NCBI GenBank assembly: GCA_964617355.1
Contig: CAZTXP010000055.1
Location: forward strand, 29,761 to 93,760
Length of the DNA stretch: 64,000 bases
Source of the DNA: CAZTDU01 sp964617355
GTDB taxonomy: Bacteria; Pseudomonadota; Gammaproteobacteria; Burkholderiales; SG8-39
Direction of reading: 5' to 3'
Numbering within the stretch: position 1 is the stretch's first letter; each line of letters begins with the position of its first letter. Of this stretch, positions 53,607-62,433 are shown in pieces. The notes under the pieces were generated by a model, which was given only the letters and a program-made list of their open reading frames with translations, had not been told where the DNA came from and searched no databases. The translations under genes were made by a program, and so were the position numbers.

Positions 53607-54512
53607 ATGGCCGCAGGAAGCCTGCTTGCGCTGCTCGACGACATCGCCACCGTGCTGGACGACGTGGCGGTGCTCACCAAGGTCGCGGCCAAGAAGACCG
53701 CCGGGGTGCTGGGCGACGACCTCGCGCTGAACGCGCAGCAGGTGGCGGGCGTGCGCGCCGAGCGCGAACTGACGGTGGTCTGGGCGGTGGCGAAGGGGTC
53801 CTTCGTCAACAAGGCGATCCTCGTCCCCGCCGCACTGGCGATCAGCGCGTGGGCGTCGTGGGCGGTGACGCCGCTGCTGATGATCGGCGGCGCCTACCTC
53901 TGCTTCGAGGGCGTCGAGAAGCTCGCGCATGCCTGGCTGCACCCGAAGGCCGAGGACGACGCGCACCACGCCGCATTGACGCGCGCGCTCGCCGACCCGC
54001 AGGCCGACCTCCTCGCGATCGAGCGCGACAAGGTGAAGGGCGCGGTGCGCACCGATTTCATCCTGTCGGCCGAGATCATCGTCATCGCGCTCGGCACGGT
54101 CGCGGCGGCGCCGTTCGGCACGCAGGTCGCGGTGCTGGTCGGCATCGCGCTGGGCATGACCGTCGGCGTCTACGGGCTGGTGGCCGCCATCGTGAAGCTC
54201 GACGACGCGGGCCTGTGGCTCTCGCGCCGCGAGGGCGCGGCGCGCGCACTGGGCGTTGCGATCCTCGCGGCCGCGCCCTGGCTGATGAAGGCGCTCTCCG
54301 TCGCCGGGCTCGCGGCGATGTTCCTCGTCGGCGGCGGCATCCTCGTGCACGGCGTGCCGCCGCTGCACCACTGGGTCGAGCACGCGGCCCAGGCCGCCGG
54401 CGGCATCGCCGGCACGGCGTGGTCGGTTGCGGCCGATGCCCTGACCGGGCTGGTAGCCGGCGCGGTGGTGCTGGCGGTGGTGGAGGGGATGCGGAGGGTG
54501 CGCGGCGCGTAG
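53607..54512 (+). CDS. DUF808 family inner-membrane protein (YedI-like)
   Basis: Membrane protein of 301 residues with about six helices and the diagnostic opening SLLALLDDIATVLDDVAVLT, followed by KVAAKKTAGVLGDDLALNAQ. Later segments VAKGSFVNKAILVPAALAIS, LMIGGAYLCFEGVEKLAHAW and GGGILVHGVPPLHHWVEHAA match the family closely. Its function is unknown. It starts 24 bp after the metallohydrolase stop and may share its transcript. Confidence 0.94.
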   Translation: MAAGSLLALLDDIATVLDDVAVLTKVAAKKTAGVLGDDLALNAQQVAGVRAERELTVVWAVAKGSFVNKAILVPAALAISAWASWAVTPLLMIGGAYLCFEGVEKLAHAWLHPKAEDDAHHAALTRALADPQADLLAIERDKVKGAVRTDFILSAEIIVIALGTVAAAPFGTQVAVLVGIALGMTVGVYGLVAAIVKLDDAGLWLSRREGAARALGVAILAAAPWLMKALSVAGLAAMFLVGGGILVHGVPPLHHWVEHAAQAAGGIAGTAWSVAADALTGLVAGAVVLAVVEGMRRVRGA

Positions 54513-54540
54513 CGCCGGCCTCGCACCTCGGGCGGGACGG

Positions 54541-54562
54541 ATTGGTGCGCTTTCGCACCGAT
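54541..54562 (+). terminator. Possible terminator after the DUF808 gene
   Basis: ATTGGTGCG pairs with CGCACCGAT around CTTT (9 bp with one G-U pair), 28 bp after the DUF808 stop. The following bases are only moderately T-rich (TCCAGGCATTCTC). The rest of this 143-bp gap holds no recognisable element. Confidence 0.4.
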
Positions 54563-54655
54563 TCCAGGCATTCTCGCGGCGTGACGGATTGAGCATGCCG
54601 GCGGCGAGGAGTAGGCTCGTCGCGTGTTATCCCAACGTCCTGTCGAGTCGGCGAG

Positions 54656-55507
54656 ATGCTTGAGCTGACGGGTCTCGCGCCCCTCTTCGATCTCGTCGGC
54701 TGGGCCTACTGGGGCCTTGCGGCGCTCGCCGCATGGTTCGCCTACCGCAACGTCTCCAATCGACGCTGGCGCATCGCGGCAGTGGTCGGCGTCGTGATCG
54801 TATCCAGCATCCTTCCGGCGCTCGACTGGTTGCATACCCGGGATCGCAAGGCCTATGCGGCTGCGGCTCGCGCGCACTACGAGAAGCTGTGCGCCGAGAA
54901 GGCCGGCATCAAGATCTATCGGAAGGTCTCGGGCGTAAAGAGCCTGGTGGTACTCAAGCCGCTGCCTCCGTCGACGGACAAGGACAACTTCAATCAGTAC
55001 TGGTATGGGGATCCGTACTCGAGGCCGGCATCTGAGTTTCGGCAAAGGGCGATCTACTCGAGCATTGTTTCGAAGCGCGCGCCGACTAGTGATCACGAAG
55101 TCGGAGAGGGTTTCGATTTCATCGAGGTGCCGACTGGTGGCGAAGTTCGTGGAGCCACGCCTTATGTCCGCATCTGGATGAAGCAGGAGGCGAGGGATAT
55201 CTCGATCGAGAGTATTGAACAACCTATCAGTGGCTTTGGGGTCTCGTGGGAAGACATCTCTACAGTATCCGACCGAAGCTACTGGGTATCGGGAAGTCGT
55301 CTCAAGGTTGTAGACCTTAGGGATCAGTCCGTTGTCGCTGAGCGGATCGGGTTCTTTATCGAAGGTGGCTTGGGATCGCGCGCCGGTGGCAGAAGGCCAT
55401 GGCTGACGTCCCATGGCCCTACAACCACCTGCCCCAAGGCAAGTAGCTACACCGACCGCCGATTTCTTATGCGGGTTCTCAATCCCCATGGAGTCGTGCC
55501 CAAATGA
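54656..55507 (+). CDS. Membrane protein of unknown function, overlapping the RTX gene
   Basis: Protein of 283 residues with two probable N-terminal helices (LVGWAYWGLAALAAWFAY and WRIAAVVGVVIVSSILPALD) and a long soluble region that I do not recognise (from about residue 60, HTRDRKAYAAAARAHYEKLC). Much of the gene is visibly less GC-rich than its neighbours, especially 55000-55500, which suggests recent acquisition. Its TGA overlaps the ATG of the RTX lipase gene (ATGA), so the two are coupled. A dedicated immunity, chaperone or accessory role for the RTX protein is plausible. No homology supports this, and a generic membrane protein remains possible. Confidence 0.8.
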   Translation: MLELTGLAPLFDLVGWAYWGLAALAAWFAYRNVSNRRWRIAAVVGVVIVSSILPALDWLHTRDRKAYAAAARAHYEKLCAEKAGIKIYRKVSGVKSLVVLKPLPPSTDKDNFNQYWYGDPYSRPASEFRQRAIYSSIVSKRAPTSDHEVGEGFDFIEVPTGGEVRGATPYVRIWMKQEARDISIESIEQPISGFGVSWEDISTVSDRSYWVSGSRLKVVDLRDQSVVAERIGFFIEGGLGSRAGGRRPWLTSHGPTTTCPKASSYTDRRFLMRVLNPHGVVPK

Positions 55508-58500
55508 CGATCTCAATAGTGCGCCTCTTAGACACAGTGATGAAGCAGCTTGCCTCTGAGGCGTTCATCGTGCGTGATGGCGATGTCTTGGCTGAACTGG
55601 ACACTAGCGAAATCGCCATCCGCCTTGGGGATGGCAATGGACACATCAGCAAGTTCCTCCCCACCCAAGCCGCCGAGTTCCTCGATCGCTACGAAATCCT
55701 CGCCCAGTACCGCAATGATCCGGTCGACCCAAAGGGAACCGGTTTCTCCGGCACGCTGGTCAAGGATCGCCGCTCAGGGGCGTTGACGCTGTCCTTTCGC
55801 TCGACGGAGTTCATAGAGGACGCGGTCCGGGACAGCGTTTCCACGAACGAACTGGAGGTGAAGGAACTGGGCTGGGCGCTGGGCCAGATCTCGGTGATGG
55901 AGTCGTGGTATCGCGAACTCCGCTCGGATCCTCAGTACCTGCAAGGCAAGCAGTTCCACGTCACCGGTTACTCGCTTGGCGGGCATCTGGCCACGGCGTT
56001 CAACCTGCTCCGCCGGGAGGAAGTAGCGCAGGGGGACTCGGCATCCAATCCGATCCTCTCTACCGTTACGTTCAACGGGGCCGGCGTTGGCGGCCTGCGC
56101 GACGGTGCATCGCTTCGCGGGATCCTCGCCCGATTCGAGCGCCTGAGGTCCATGCCCGACGTCGCCCAGAGCGCGGACTGGATCGCGCTTTCGGAGGAAC
56201 GAAGCGACGCGTTGGCCGTGGAGGTAAAGGAGAGGCTGCGGGACATCCGCGCCGAAGAGAAGCGATTGGAGACGCTCGAGGCGCAGTTCGCGTTCGGCGT
56301 TCGCCCTAGGGCGGGTGACCAGGCGTCCTGGAACTACCAGGCGGCCGCGCTGCTCGCCGCGGAAGATGCTATTCCCGTGACGCGCGCGCCGTTCGCGTTC
56401 GGCGGTACGAACTGGATTCCTACGTCACCTGTCTTCGCTACGGAGCGCATTGCCGGGTTCTACGAAGTGGTCGGAAGCGATGCCGGCAATCTCGGTCCGT
56501 CCTTCGTCGCCAACAGCGGCGTGCACTATGGCGAACGCGTCGATGTCTACATCGAGGACCAGCCGCTTACGCGAGGGACCTACTTCCTGCCGTATCGCCA
56601 GGGAGAGGTCGCATCCAATCCGGATCGCAACGACTTCGCCGACACGCATAGCCTGCTCCTGCTGGTCGATTCGCTTTCCCTGTTCGCCGCCTTCGAGCGA
56701 CTCGATCCGACGTTCACGCTCGACACCGGGTCCCGAATACTCGCCGCCGCGTCCGCGGCCTCTGCCTCGCGCCTGTTCGGCACGCAGGGACGCTCCGAGG
56801 GCGATACGCTGGAGCGTACGCTCGACGCGCTTGCGCAGCTGGTGCTCGGCCCGGCGACGCTGCCCATCCTTTCCGACTACTCGCCGACCCTCGCCGGGAA
56901 CACCTGGCACCTGGATGAGTTCCGGTTGCCGTTCCATGCCCGGCTCGAGGAGGTGCAACGAGGCATCGGCGAGATGGGGGAACTCGGGGAGATCCGCTTC
57001 GTCGCGATCGGTGGCCTCGAGCAAGGCGTCATCGCGCAGCGCGCAAGGGATCCGGGCATGGACGGCGATGCCTATCGATACGCCTTGCGCGAGCTGAACC
57101 CGTTCGTGGCCGTCGGCTTCGGCCATGCAGCGCACGGACCGCTAGGCGTCGATTCCGGCGGCGGCGCGGGTTTCACCGAGGACTGGATCGACGCCCGCGC
57201 CGAGATGATGGTGGCGATGGCGAGGGAGAACCGCCTGAATCGCCCCGGCATCGTCGCGGGGCGGGGTTTCCTCGACCTGGAGCGCGACGTTCGCGTCGGA
57301 CGCCAGTCGTCGTTGGTAGACCAGTCCGTGTTCGGGACGCCGGGAGACGACGAGATCGCCGGCGGTCGCATGAACGACCGCCTGTTCGGCGGAGCCGGCC
57401 GGGATCGCCTGACGGGGGGAGACAGCCGGGACTACCTCGAGGGAGGGGAGGGCGAGGACCGGCTCGAAGGCGGTGCCGGAGACGACCGGCTCGTGGGTGG
57501 CACCGGGTTCGACACCTACGTCATCGACGCGGGCGGTGGTCGCGACAGGATTCTCGACGCGGACGGCGTGGGCAGGGTCCAGTTCCTCGGCCGCGATCTC
57601 GCGGGCGGCGACGAAGTCGCGCCCCGCAGCTACGAGGATGCGTCCGGTACCCGCTATGTCCTGCTCGATGCCGCCGATGGCGCGCAATCGCTGCTGATCA
57701 ATGGCGTCCTGGAGATCGAGGACTTCGAATCCGGCGACCTCGGCATCGTCCTGCGGGCGGCGGACCCCGAGGAGCCTGTCGGGCACGCTGCGGGATTCAT
57801 CTACCTCGATACGCTCTATCCGGTCAGTACGCCTCAGGGCACTGGCGACGATCGCTTCGTCGCGTCGCGCGCTGGCGGCAGCGACGGCGACGACACCATC
57901 GTCTGGACGGACGGCGGCAGGGTCCTCGCGCGAGGCGGCAAGGACGACGTGCGCGTGTCCGGCGAGGGATCGGTGTTCGTCATCGGCGGATCAGGCGACG
58001 ACGACCTCGATGTGCACGCGGCACTGCCGGTCGGCGAATCGGTGGTCGCCGGCGGGTCAGGCAAGGACACGATCCTGGGCTCGGAGCGCGGCGACATCCT
58101 CGTCGGCGACAACTGGCAGGTCGCGATCGGCGGGCCGTCCGGGCCCTTCGGCGCGCGCATCGATGGCTTCTTCTACGACCTGGGTTACGCCGCACGCGGC
58201 CTCGGCGGGATCGATCCTTCGGAGGTTGCCCTGCTCGGGCGTGCCGGCGCGTACGACGCCGTCGCGCTTCGGATTGCCGAGGCGGCGAGGTCTTTCGCTG
58301 ACCCGGAGGTCTGGGACCACGCGCTCGACGTGGTGCGCGAAGAGGGCTGGGTGTTTCCCGACGGATTCGAGGGTGCGGTCGCGTACGTGCAGGGCCCTGC
58401 GCCCGTGTTCGACGACTACATCGAAGGCAATGGCGGCGACGATACGATCGTCGGCGGCAGCGGGTCCGACGTCGTCTACGGCGGCGACGGCCACGACCGG

Positions 58501-60327
58501 ATCGAGGGCGACGGGCAACCGATCGCGCGCACCGTTATTGGTCCGGCCGAGATGCTTGAACCCCTTGCACCGTATTTCGGCGTGCCGGGAGACGACGTGC
58601 TGGACGGCGGGCCGGGTAACGACGAGATTGCCGACATTCACGGCGGCAGCGACTACCTGGAGGGTGGCGTAGGCGACGACGTTCTCAGCTCCTACGACCC
58701 GGACGGTGAAGTCACGTTCAACGTGCTCGACGGTGGCGACGGCGACGACCTGCTGCAGGCGGGTGGCGATCCCGGAGGTTTCGACATCCTGCTCGGAGGC
58801 CCCGGAAACGACATCCTGGAGGCAGGGCGGTCGGCGCGACTCGAGGGTGGGGCCGGCGACGACCTCTACCGGTTCACCGACGCGATCATCCGGGATACTG
58901 GCGGGGTCGACCGGATCCAGTCGCTGGGCATTGTTCCCCCTCGCATGCCTGCGCAGACGCCGGAAATGCTGCAGTCCGTGTTCGACCAGGTCGACGACTA
59001 CGGTACCCGCCAGTCGATGTTCGTGACCAGGGACGGCATGGACCTGGTCTACGAAGCGAACGTCGAGGGGTTCGATCCGGTGCTCGGGGAGTACGGCGAC
59101 CATTTCCGCCTGGTGATCGAGGACTGGCATGCCGAAGGCGACCACAGGATCGAGTGGATCGATGCGTGGTCGGCCGACGATTTCGAGCGCTTCGGCAGCA
59201 GTCACTTCGGCGCCGCGGAGGCGATCGTCGTCGAGGGAGGCGACTACGTGGATCGGATGTTCGGTTCCATGGCCGACGACTTCCTCACCGGCGAAGGCGG
59301 GGCCGACCTGCTGGCGGGGCGCAGGGGGGACGACCTGATCGACGGAGGCGAGGGCGACGACCAGTACTTCTTCGGGCGCGGGCATGGTCACGACGTCGTG
59401 TTCGACGATGCCGGGCGCGATGACCTGCGCCTCGCGCCCGGTCTGTCGGCAGTCGATGTGTCGCTTGCCTTCTCGGCGGAGGGTCTGCGAATCGCGATCG
59501 CCGATGGCTCGGTCACGCTCGCGGGCGTTGGTCCCGCCGAGGAGGCGGACGACCTTCCGATCGACAGGATCGTATTTGCAGACGGAACGTCCATGGATCT
59601 CGCGGCCGCGATCGCGCAGGTGCCGGTTCCCGAGGAGCCTGCGGTAGCCGCCGACGGCACCGACCCTCCGGCCGAACCACCGGTGACCCTCGTCGAGCCG
59701 GCACCCGTGCCTCCCGCACTCGCCATCGCACCCGCCATCGCGCCCGCCATCGTGCCGGCAGTCATCGCGGCCCGCGCTGCCTCGAGTCCGGTTCCGGCGT
59801 TGGAGGATCCGCCGCCGCCGGTCGTGCGGTTTCGCAATGAGGAGGCACAAGGGCGTGCAGGCTTCGCCACTCCGGATGACGACGCTCGTATGCAGGAAGT
59901 CATCGCCCGCGTCGGCGAGTCCTTCGACCCGGTGTACCGGGAAATCGACGCGCGGCTGGATGTCCTGCTGCAAGCGGGTCGCGCGGCGTTCTCGGAGCGC
60001 TACGCGGAGGCCATCGTCGAGTTCAATCGGCGATTTCCTCCGGAGGTGGCGCCCGCTCCGCCCCCCACCGACGACGAACTTGCGAGTTGGAACGACACCA
60101 TGCATGCATGGCACGCCGCGAATCCGACGTTCGACGTCGGCGAGTCCGGAAGGGCGGATGGCACGTGGATCGCGGGATGGGGCTCGCCCACGGGCGGATC
60201 CACGTCCCTCGATGAACTGGTCGCGGCTGGCGGCACGCCTGCGCTGTCGAATCCGCTCGCGGCGCGCCTGCAGGGCGTGAAGGCGGCACCTGGGCTCGCG
60301 GAGGGTCTCTCGGACCTTCGCGGGTGA
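55504..60327 (+). CDS. RTX calcium-binding protein with lipase-like domain
   Basis: Large protein of 1607 residues. The N-terminal part (about 55-350) resembles a class 3 lipase/DUF2974-like hydrolase: LTLSFRSTEFIEDAVRDS, then Ser157 in the elbow TGYSLGGHLATAF. RTX nonapeptide blocks (GGxGxDxLx) occur at about residues 609-672 (GGAGRDRLTGG, LEGGEGEDRLEGG, AGDDRLVGG), 973-1004, 1026-1125 and 1252-1295. The Pro/Ala-rich region at about 1375-1450 leads to a helical C-terminus. No signal peptide is visible, so export through a type I system is expected, but no ABC/MFP exporter genes lie in the window. It is a candidate calcium-dependent secreted lipase or toxin. Confidence 0.9.
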   Translation: MTISIVRLLDTVMKQLASEAFIVRDGDVLAELDTSEIAIRLGDGNGHISKFLPTQAAEFLDRYEILAQYRNDPVDPKGTGFSGTLVKDRRSGALTLSFRSTEFIEDAVRDSVSTNELEVKELGWALGQISVMESWYRELRSDPQYLQGKQFHVTGYSLGGHLATAFNLLRREEVAQGDSASNPILSTVTFNGAGVGGLRDGASLRGILARFERLRSMPDVAQSADWIALSEERSDALAVEVKERLRDIRAEEKRLETLEAQFAFGVRPRAGDQASWNYQAAALLAAEDAIPVTRAPFAFGGTNWIPTSPVFATERIAGFYEVVGSDAGNLGPSFVANSGVHYGERVDVYIEDQPLTRGTYFLPYRQGEVASNPDRNDFADTHSLLLLVDSLSLFAAFERLDPTFTLDTGSRILAAASAASASRLFGTQGRSEGDTLERTLDALAQLVLGPATLPILSDYSPTLAGNTWHLDEFRLPFHARLEEVQRGIGEMGELGEIRFVAIGGLEQGVIAQRARDPGMDGDAYRYALRELNPFVAVGFGHAAHGPLGVDSGGGAGFTEDWIDARAEMMVAMARENRLNRPGIVAGRGFLDLERDVRVGRQSSLVDQSVFGTPGDDEIAGGRMNDRLFGGAGRDRLTGGDSRDYLEGGEGEDRLEGGAGDDRLVGGTGFDTYVIDAGGGRDRILDADGVGRVQFLGRDLAGGDEVAPRSYEDASGTRYVLLDAADGAQSLLINGVLEIEDFESGDLGIVLRAADPEEPVGHAAGFIYLDTLYPVSTPQGTGDDRFVASRAGGSDGDDTIVWTDGGRVLARGGKDDVRVSGEGSVFVIGGSGDDDLDVHAALPVGESVVAGGSGKDTILGSERGDILVGDNWQVAIGGPSGPFGARIDGFFYDLGYAARGLGGIDPSEVALLGRAGAYDAVALRIAEAARSFADPEVWDHALDVVREEGWVFPDGFEGAVAYVQGPAPVFDDYIEGNGGDDTIVGGSGSDVVYGGDGHDRIEGDGQPIARTVIGPAEMLEPLAPYFGVPGDDVLDGGPGNDEIADIHGGSDYLEGGVGDDVLSSYDPDGEVTFNVLDGGDGDDLLQAGGDPGGFDILLGGPGNDILEAGRSARLEGGAGDDLYRFTDAIIRDTGGVDRIQSLGIVPPRMPAQTPEMLQSVFDQVDDYGTRQSMFVTRDGMDLVYEANVEGFDPVLGEYGDHFRLVIEDWHAEGDHRIEWIDAWSADDFERFGSSHFGAAEAIVVEGGDYVDRMFGSMADDFLTGEGGADLLAGRRGDDLIDGGEGDDQYFFGRGHGHDVVFDDAGRDDLRLAPGLSAVDVSLAFSAEGLRIAIADGSVTLAGVGPAEEADDLPIDRIVFADGTSMDLAAAIAQVPVPEEPAVAADGTDPPAEPPVTLVEPAPVPPALAIAPAIAPAIVPAVIAARAASSPVPALEDPPPPVVRFRNEEAQGRAGFATPDDDARMQEVIARVGESFDPVYREIDARLDVLLQAGRAAFSERYAEAIVEFNRRFPPEVAPAPPPTDDELASWNDTMHAWHAANPTFDVGESGRADGTWIAGWGSPTGGSTSLDELVAAGGTPALSNPLAARLQGVKAAPGLAEGLSDLRG

Positions 60328-60334
60328 CCTCGCG

Positions 60335-60622
60335 CTACTGCTCCGGCAACCTGTAGAAATCCCGGTTCAGGTACGCCACCAGGTTCGCCACTTCCAGCCG
60401 GTCGAACTTCGGGTGGTAGTAGTCGGCCCACTTCGCGGTTTCCTGCTGCAGCTGCTTGAAGGTCTTCACCTTCGCCTTCGGCGCCTGGTACTGGCTGGCG
60501 TTGTGGCACTGCAGGCAGGACTTGTGCAGCGCCTCGCCCTTCTCGGCGTCGCCGAGCGCGAGCGCGAGCGGGGCCGCGGCAAGCGTGGCGACGATGGCGA
60601 TCGCGAGCGCGGCGCGCTTCAT
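60335..60622 (-). CDS. Short cytochrome c-type protein
   Basis: Exported haem protein of 95 residues. The signal peptide ends near residue 23, followed by GDAEKGEALHKSCLQCHNAS, with the haem-binding Cys36, Cys39 and His40. The C-terminal helix VANLVAYLNRDFYRLPEQ fits a class I-like fold. There is no Met after the haem motif, so the usual distal ligand is absent; His70 (ADYYHPKF) is the best candidate. Its ATG overlaps the stop of the preceding small exported protein gene (ATGA). It is convergent with the RTX gene, 7 bp away. Confidence 0.9.
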   Translation of the reverse strand: MKRAALAIAIVATLAAAPLALALGDAEKGEALHKSCLQCHNASQYQAPKAKVKTFKQLQQETAKWADYYHPKFDRLEVANLVAYLNRDFYRLPEQ

Positions 60623-60924
60623 TTCTTCGCGTCCTTCGCGCTGGCCTTGGCGCTGTCCTTCGGGGTGTCTTTCTCGAGCAGGCCGCGCTCGTCGAGCTTG
60701 TCGCCGCGCGCCTTGGCGCGCTTCTGCATCTGCTCGCGGTGGCGCTCGCGGATGCGCGTGGCGTCCTCGTCGCCCTTGGCCTTTTGCAGCGCGGTGCGGT
60801 AGTCCTCGCGCTCGGCGCGCGACATCAGCTCGGCGCCGTAGATCACCTCGCGCTTCGGCGGCTCGTACTGCGCGAGCGCGGCGGCGGGCAGCGCCAGCGC
60901 CCCGATGAGGATCGTGCGGATCAC
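60619..60924 (-). CDS. Small exported charged protein
   Basis: Protein of 101 residues with a GTG start (VIRTILIGALALPAAALAQ), the first 19 residues forming a probable signal peptide. The mature part is rich in Lys/Arg/Glu/Asp (AEREDYRTALQKAKGDEDAT, RIRERHREQMQKRAKARGDK) and probably helical. No family is recognised. It overlaps the aminotransferase stop (GTGA) upstream and the cytochrome ATG (ATGA) downstream, so the three genes are translationally linked. A periplasmic partner of the cytochrome is possible. Confidence 0.8.
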   Translation of the reverse strand: MIRTILIGALALPAAALAQYEPPKREVIYGAELMSRAEREDYRTALQKAKGDEDATRIRERHREQMQKRAKARGDKLDERGLLEKDTPKDSAKASAKDAKK

Positions 60925-62363
60925 GCGGCCAAGGCGAGGGCGAGTTCGCGCTTCGGGTCGAACAGCGACTCGGCGCTGGCCGAGAAGGCCTTGTGGCGCC
61001 AGACGTCGTCCGCGCCCATCTCGTAGCGCGCGCGGAAGCCCTCGACGTCGGCGCAGAGCGCGTCCAGCCCGGCGAGCAGGGCCTTGAGGTCGTCTTCCGT
61101 GGTGTAGAGGCCGAAGCTCGCGCGCACCATGCCCTTGCGGTTCTCGATCTCGGCGAGCGCGGACTCGTCCTCCGACTCGAGGTCGATCGACCAGAGCTCG
61201 GGCTTGAGCATCTCGCGCACGTAGGGGTGCGCGCAGAAGCAGTCGTTCCTCACCGCGATGCCGAAGTAGTCGTTCAGCGCGGCGGCCACCAGGCCGTGGT
61301 CGAGGCCGTCGATGTTGAAGGCAATGGTGCCGGTGCGGGGCGAGCGCTTGAGGTCCATGTCGCCGTAGACGCGCACCTTCTCGCGGCGGCCGAGTTCCTT
61401 CATCAGCGGCGCGAGCATGGCCTGCTCGGCCGAGTGGATGTTGTCCATGCCGATCTGCATCAGCGTCTCGAGCGCCGCGCCGAGCAGCACCGCGCCGACG
61501 ATGTTCGGCGTGCCGGCCTCCTCGCGGTCGGGGAACTGGTCGCTGACGACGTAGTTCTCGAACGAGACGTCGGCCACCATGCCGCCGCCGACCTCGTCGG
61601 GCTCGAGGCCCGAGAGGATGTCCCGCCGGCCGACGATCACGCCCGGCGATCCGGGCGCGTACACCTTGTGGCCCGAGAAGGCGAGGAAGTCGATGCCGTC
61701 CGTCATGCGCACCGGCGCGTGCATCACGAGTTGCGAGCCGTCCACCACCAGCCACGCGCCGTGCGCGTGCGCGAGGCGCGCGATCTCCTTCACCGGGTTG
61801 AGGATGCCGGTGACGTTGCTCGCGCCGGTCACGGCCACGTAGTTCACGCGGCCCTTGTTCGCCTCGAGCAGGCGCTCCAGCGCGACCATGTCGAGCGGGC
61901 CGAAGGCCGGCGCGGTGCCGGTCATCGGGATGTGCTCGACGCGGCCGGAGTGCTTGCGGTGCGGCAGGTCGTTCGAGTGGTGCTCCATGCCCGACACCAG
62001 CACCGTGTCGCGCTCGGGGCGCAGGCGAGCGAGGGCTCGCGCGATGCGGTTGAAGCCCGCGGTCGAGCCGCTGCCCGCGAACGCGCAGGCGTAGTTCTTC
62101 GGGTCGGCGCCGACGAAGGCGAGCGCGCGCTCGTGCGCCCACACGTAGGCGTGCGAGGCGATGCGCGCGCCGTAGTGCAGGTGGCTGTGCGTGTTGGCGT
62201 AGTGGCGCAGGAAGGACTGCGCCGTCTTCCAGGCCGGCTCGAGCATCAGCGCCGAGGCCGCGGAGTCGAGGTAGTGGCGGCGCGAGCGCCGGCCGTCGGC
62301 CAGCGGATATTCGGTGTCGAGGCCGATGAAGCGGTGCTTGACGGCGGAGAGGGAGAGAGGCAT
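60921..62363 (-). CDS. Class V aminotransferase, cysteine-desulfurase-like
   Basis: PLP enzyme of 480 residues. The cofactor lysine is Lys233 in FLAFSGHKVYAPGSPGVIVG, and YLDSAASALMLEPAWKT and VLVSGMEHHSNDLPHRK match the NifS/SufS superfamily. NDCFCAHPYVREM places a Cys where SufS has its catalytic Cys-Ala-Gln-Pro, so desulfurase activity is possible. The insertions and length exceed typical IscS/SufS (about 400). It leads a three-gene unit with the small exported protein and the cytochrome. The substrate is uncertain; a selenocysteine-lyase-like or kynureninase-like activity cannot be excluded. Confidence 0.88.
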   Translation of the reverse strand: MPLSLSAVKHRFIGLDTEYPLADGRRSRRHYLDSAASALMLEPAWKTAQSFLRHYANTHSHLHYGARIASHAYVWAHERALAFVGADPKNYACAFAGSGSTAGFNRIARALARLRPERDTVLVSGMEHHSNDLPHRKHSGRVEHIPMTGTAPAFGPLDMVALERLLEANKGRVNYVAVTGASNVTGILNPVKEIARLAHAHGAWLVVDGSQLVMHAPVRMTDGIDFLAFSGHKVYAPGSPGVIVGRRDILSGLEPDEVGGGMVADVSFENYVVSDQFPDREEAGTPNIVGAVLLGAALETLMQIGMDNIHSAEQAMLAPLMKELGRREKVRVYGDMDLKRSPRTGTIAFNIDGLDHGLVAAALNDYFGIAVRNDCFCAHPYVREMLKPELWSIDLESEDESALAEIENRKGMVRASFGLYTTEDDLKALLAGLDALCADVEGFRARYEMGADDVWRHKAFSASAESLFDPKRELALALAA

Positions 62364-62433
62364 CCGGAAATCGTAGCAGCGCGGCGGCGCGCGGGCTACG
62401 GGGGTTTCAGTTTCCGGAGGGGTGATTTCCTGC

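Noticed and set aside
57328..59390. DNA-level tandem repeats in the RTX gene, considered as a CRISPR-like or satellite array
   Set aside because: The periodicity is of glycine/aspartate-rich nonapeptides with varied codons in an intact frame, so it is a protein repeat.
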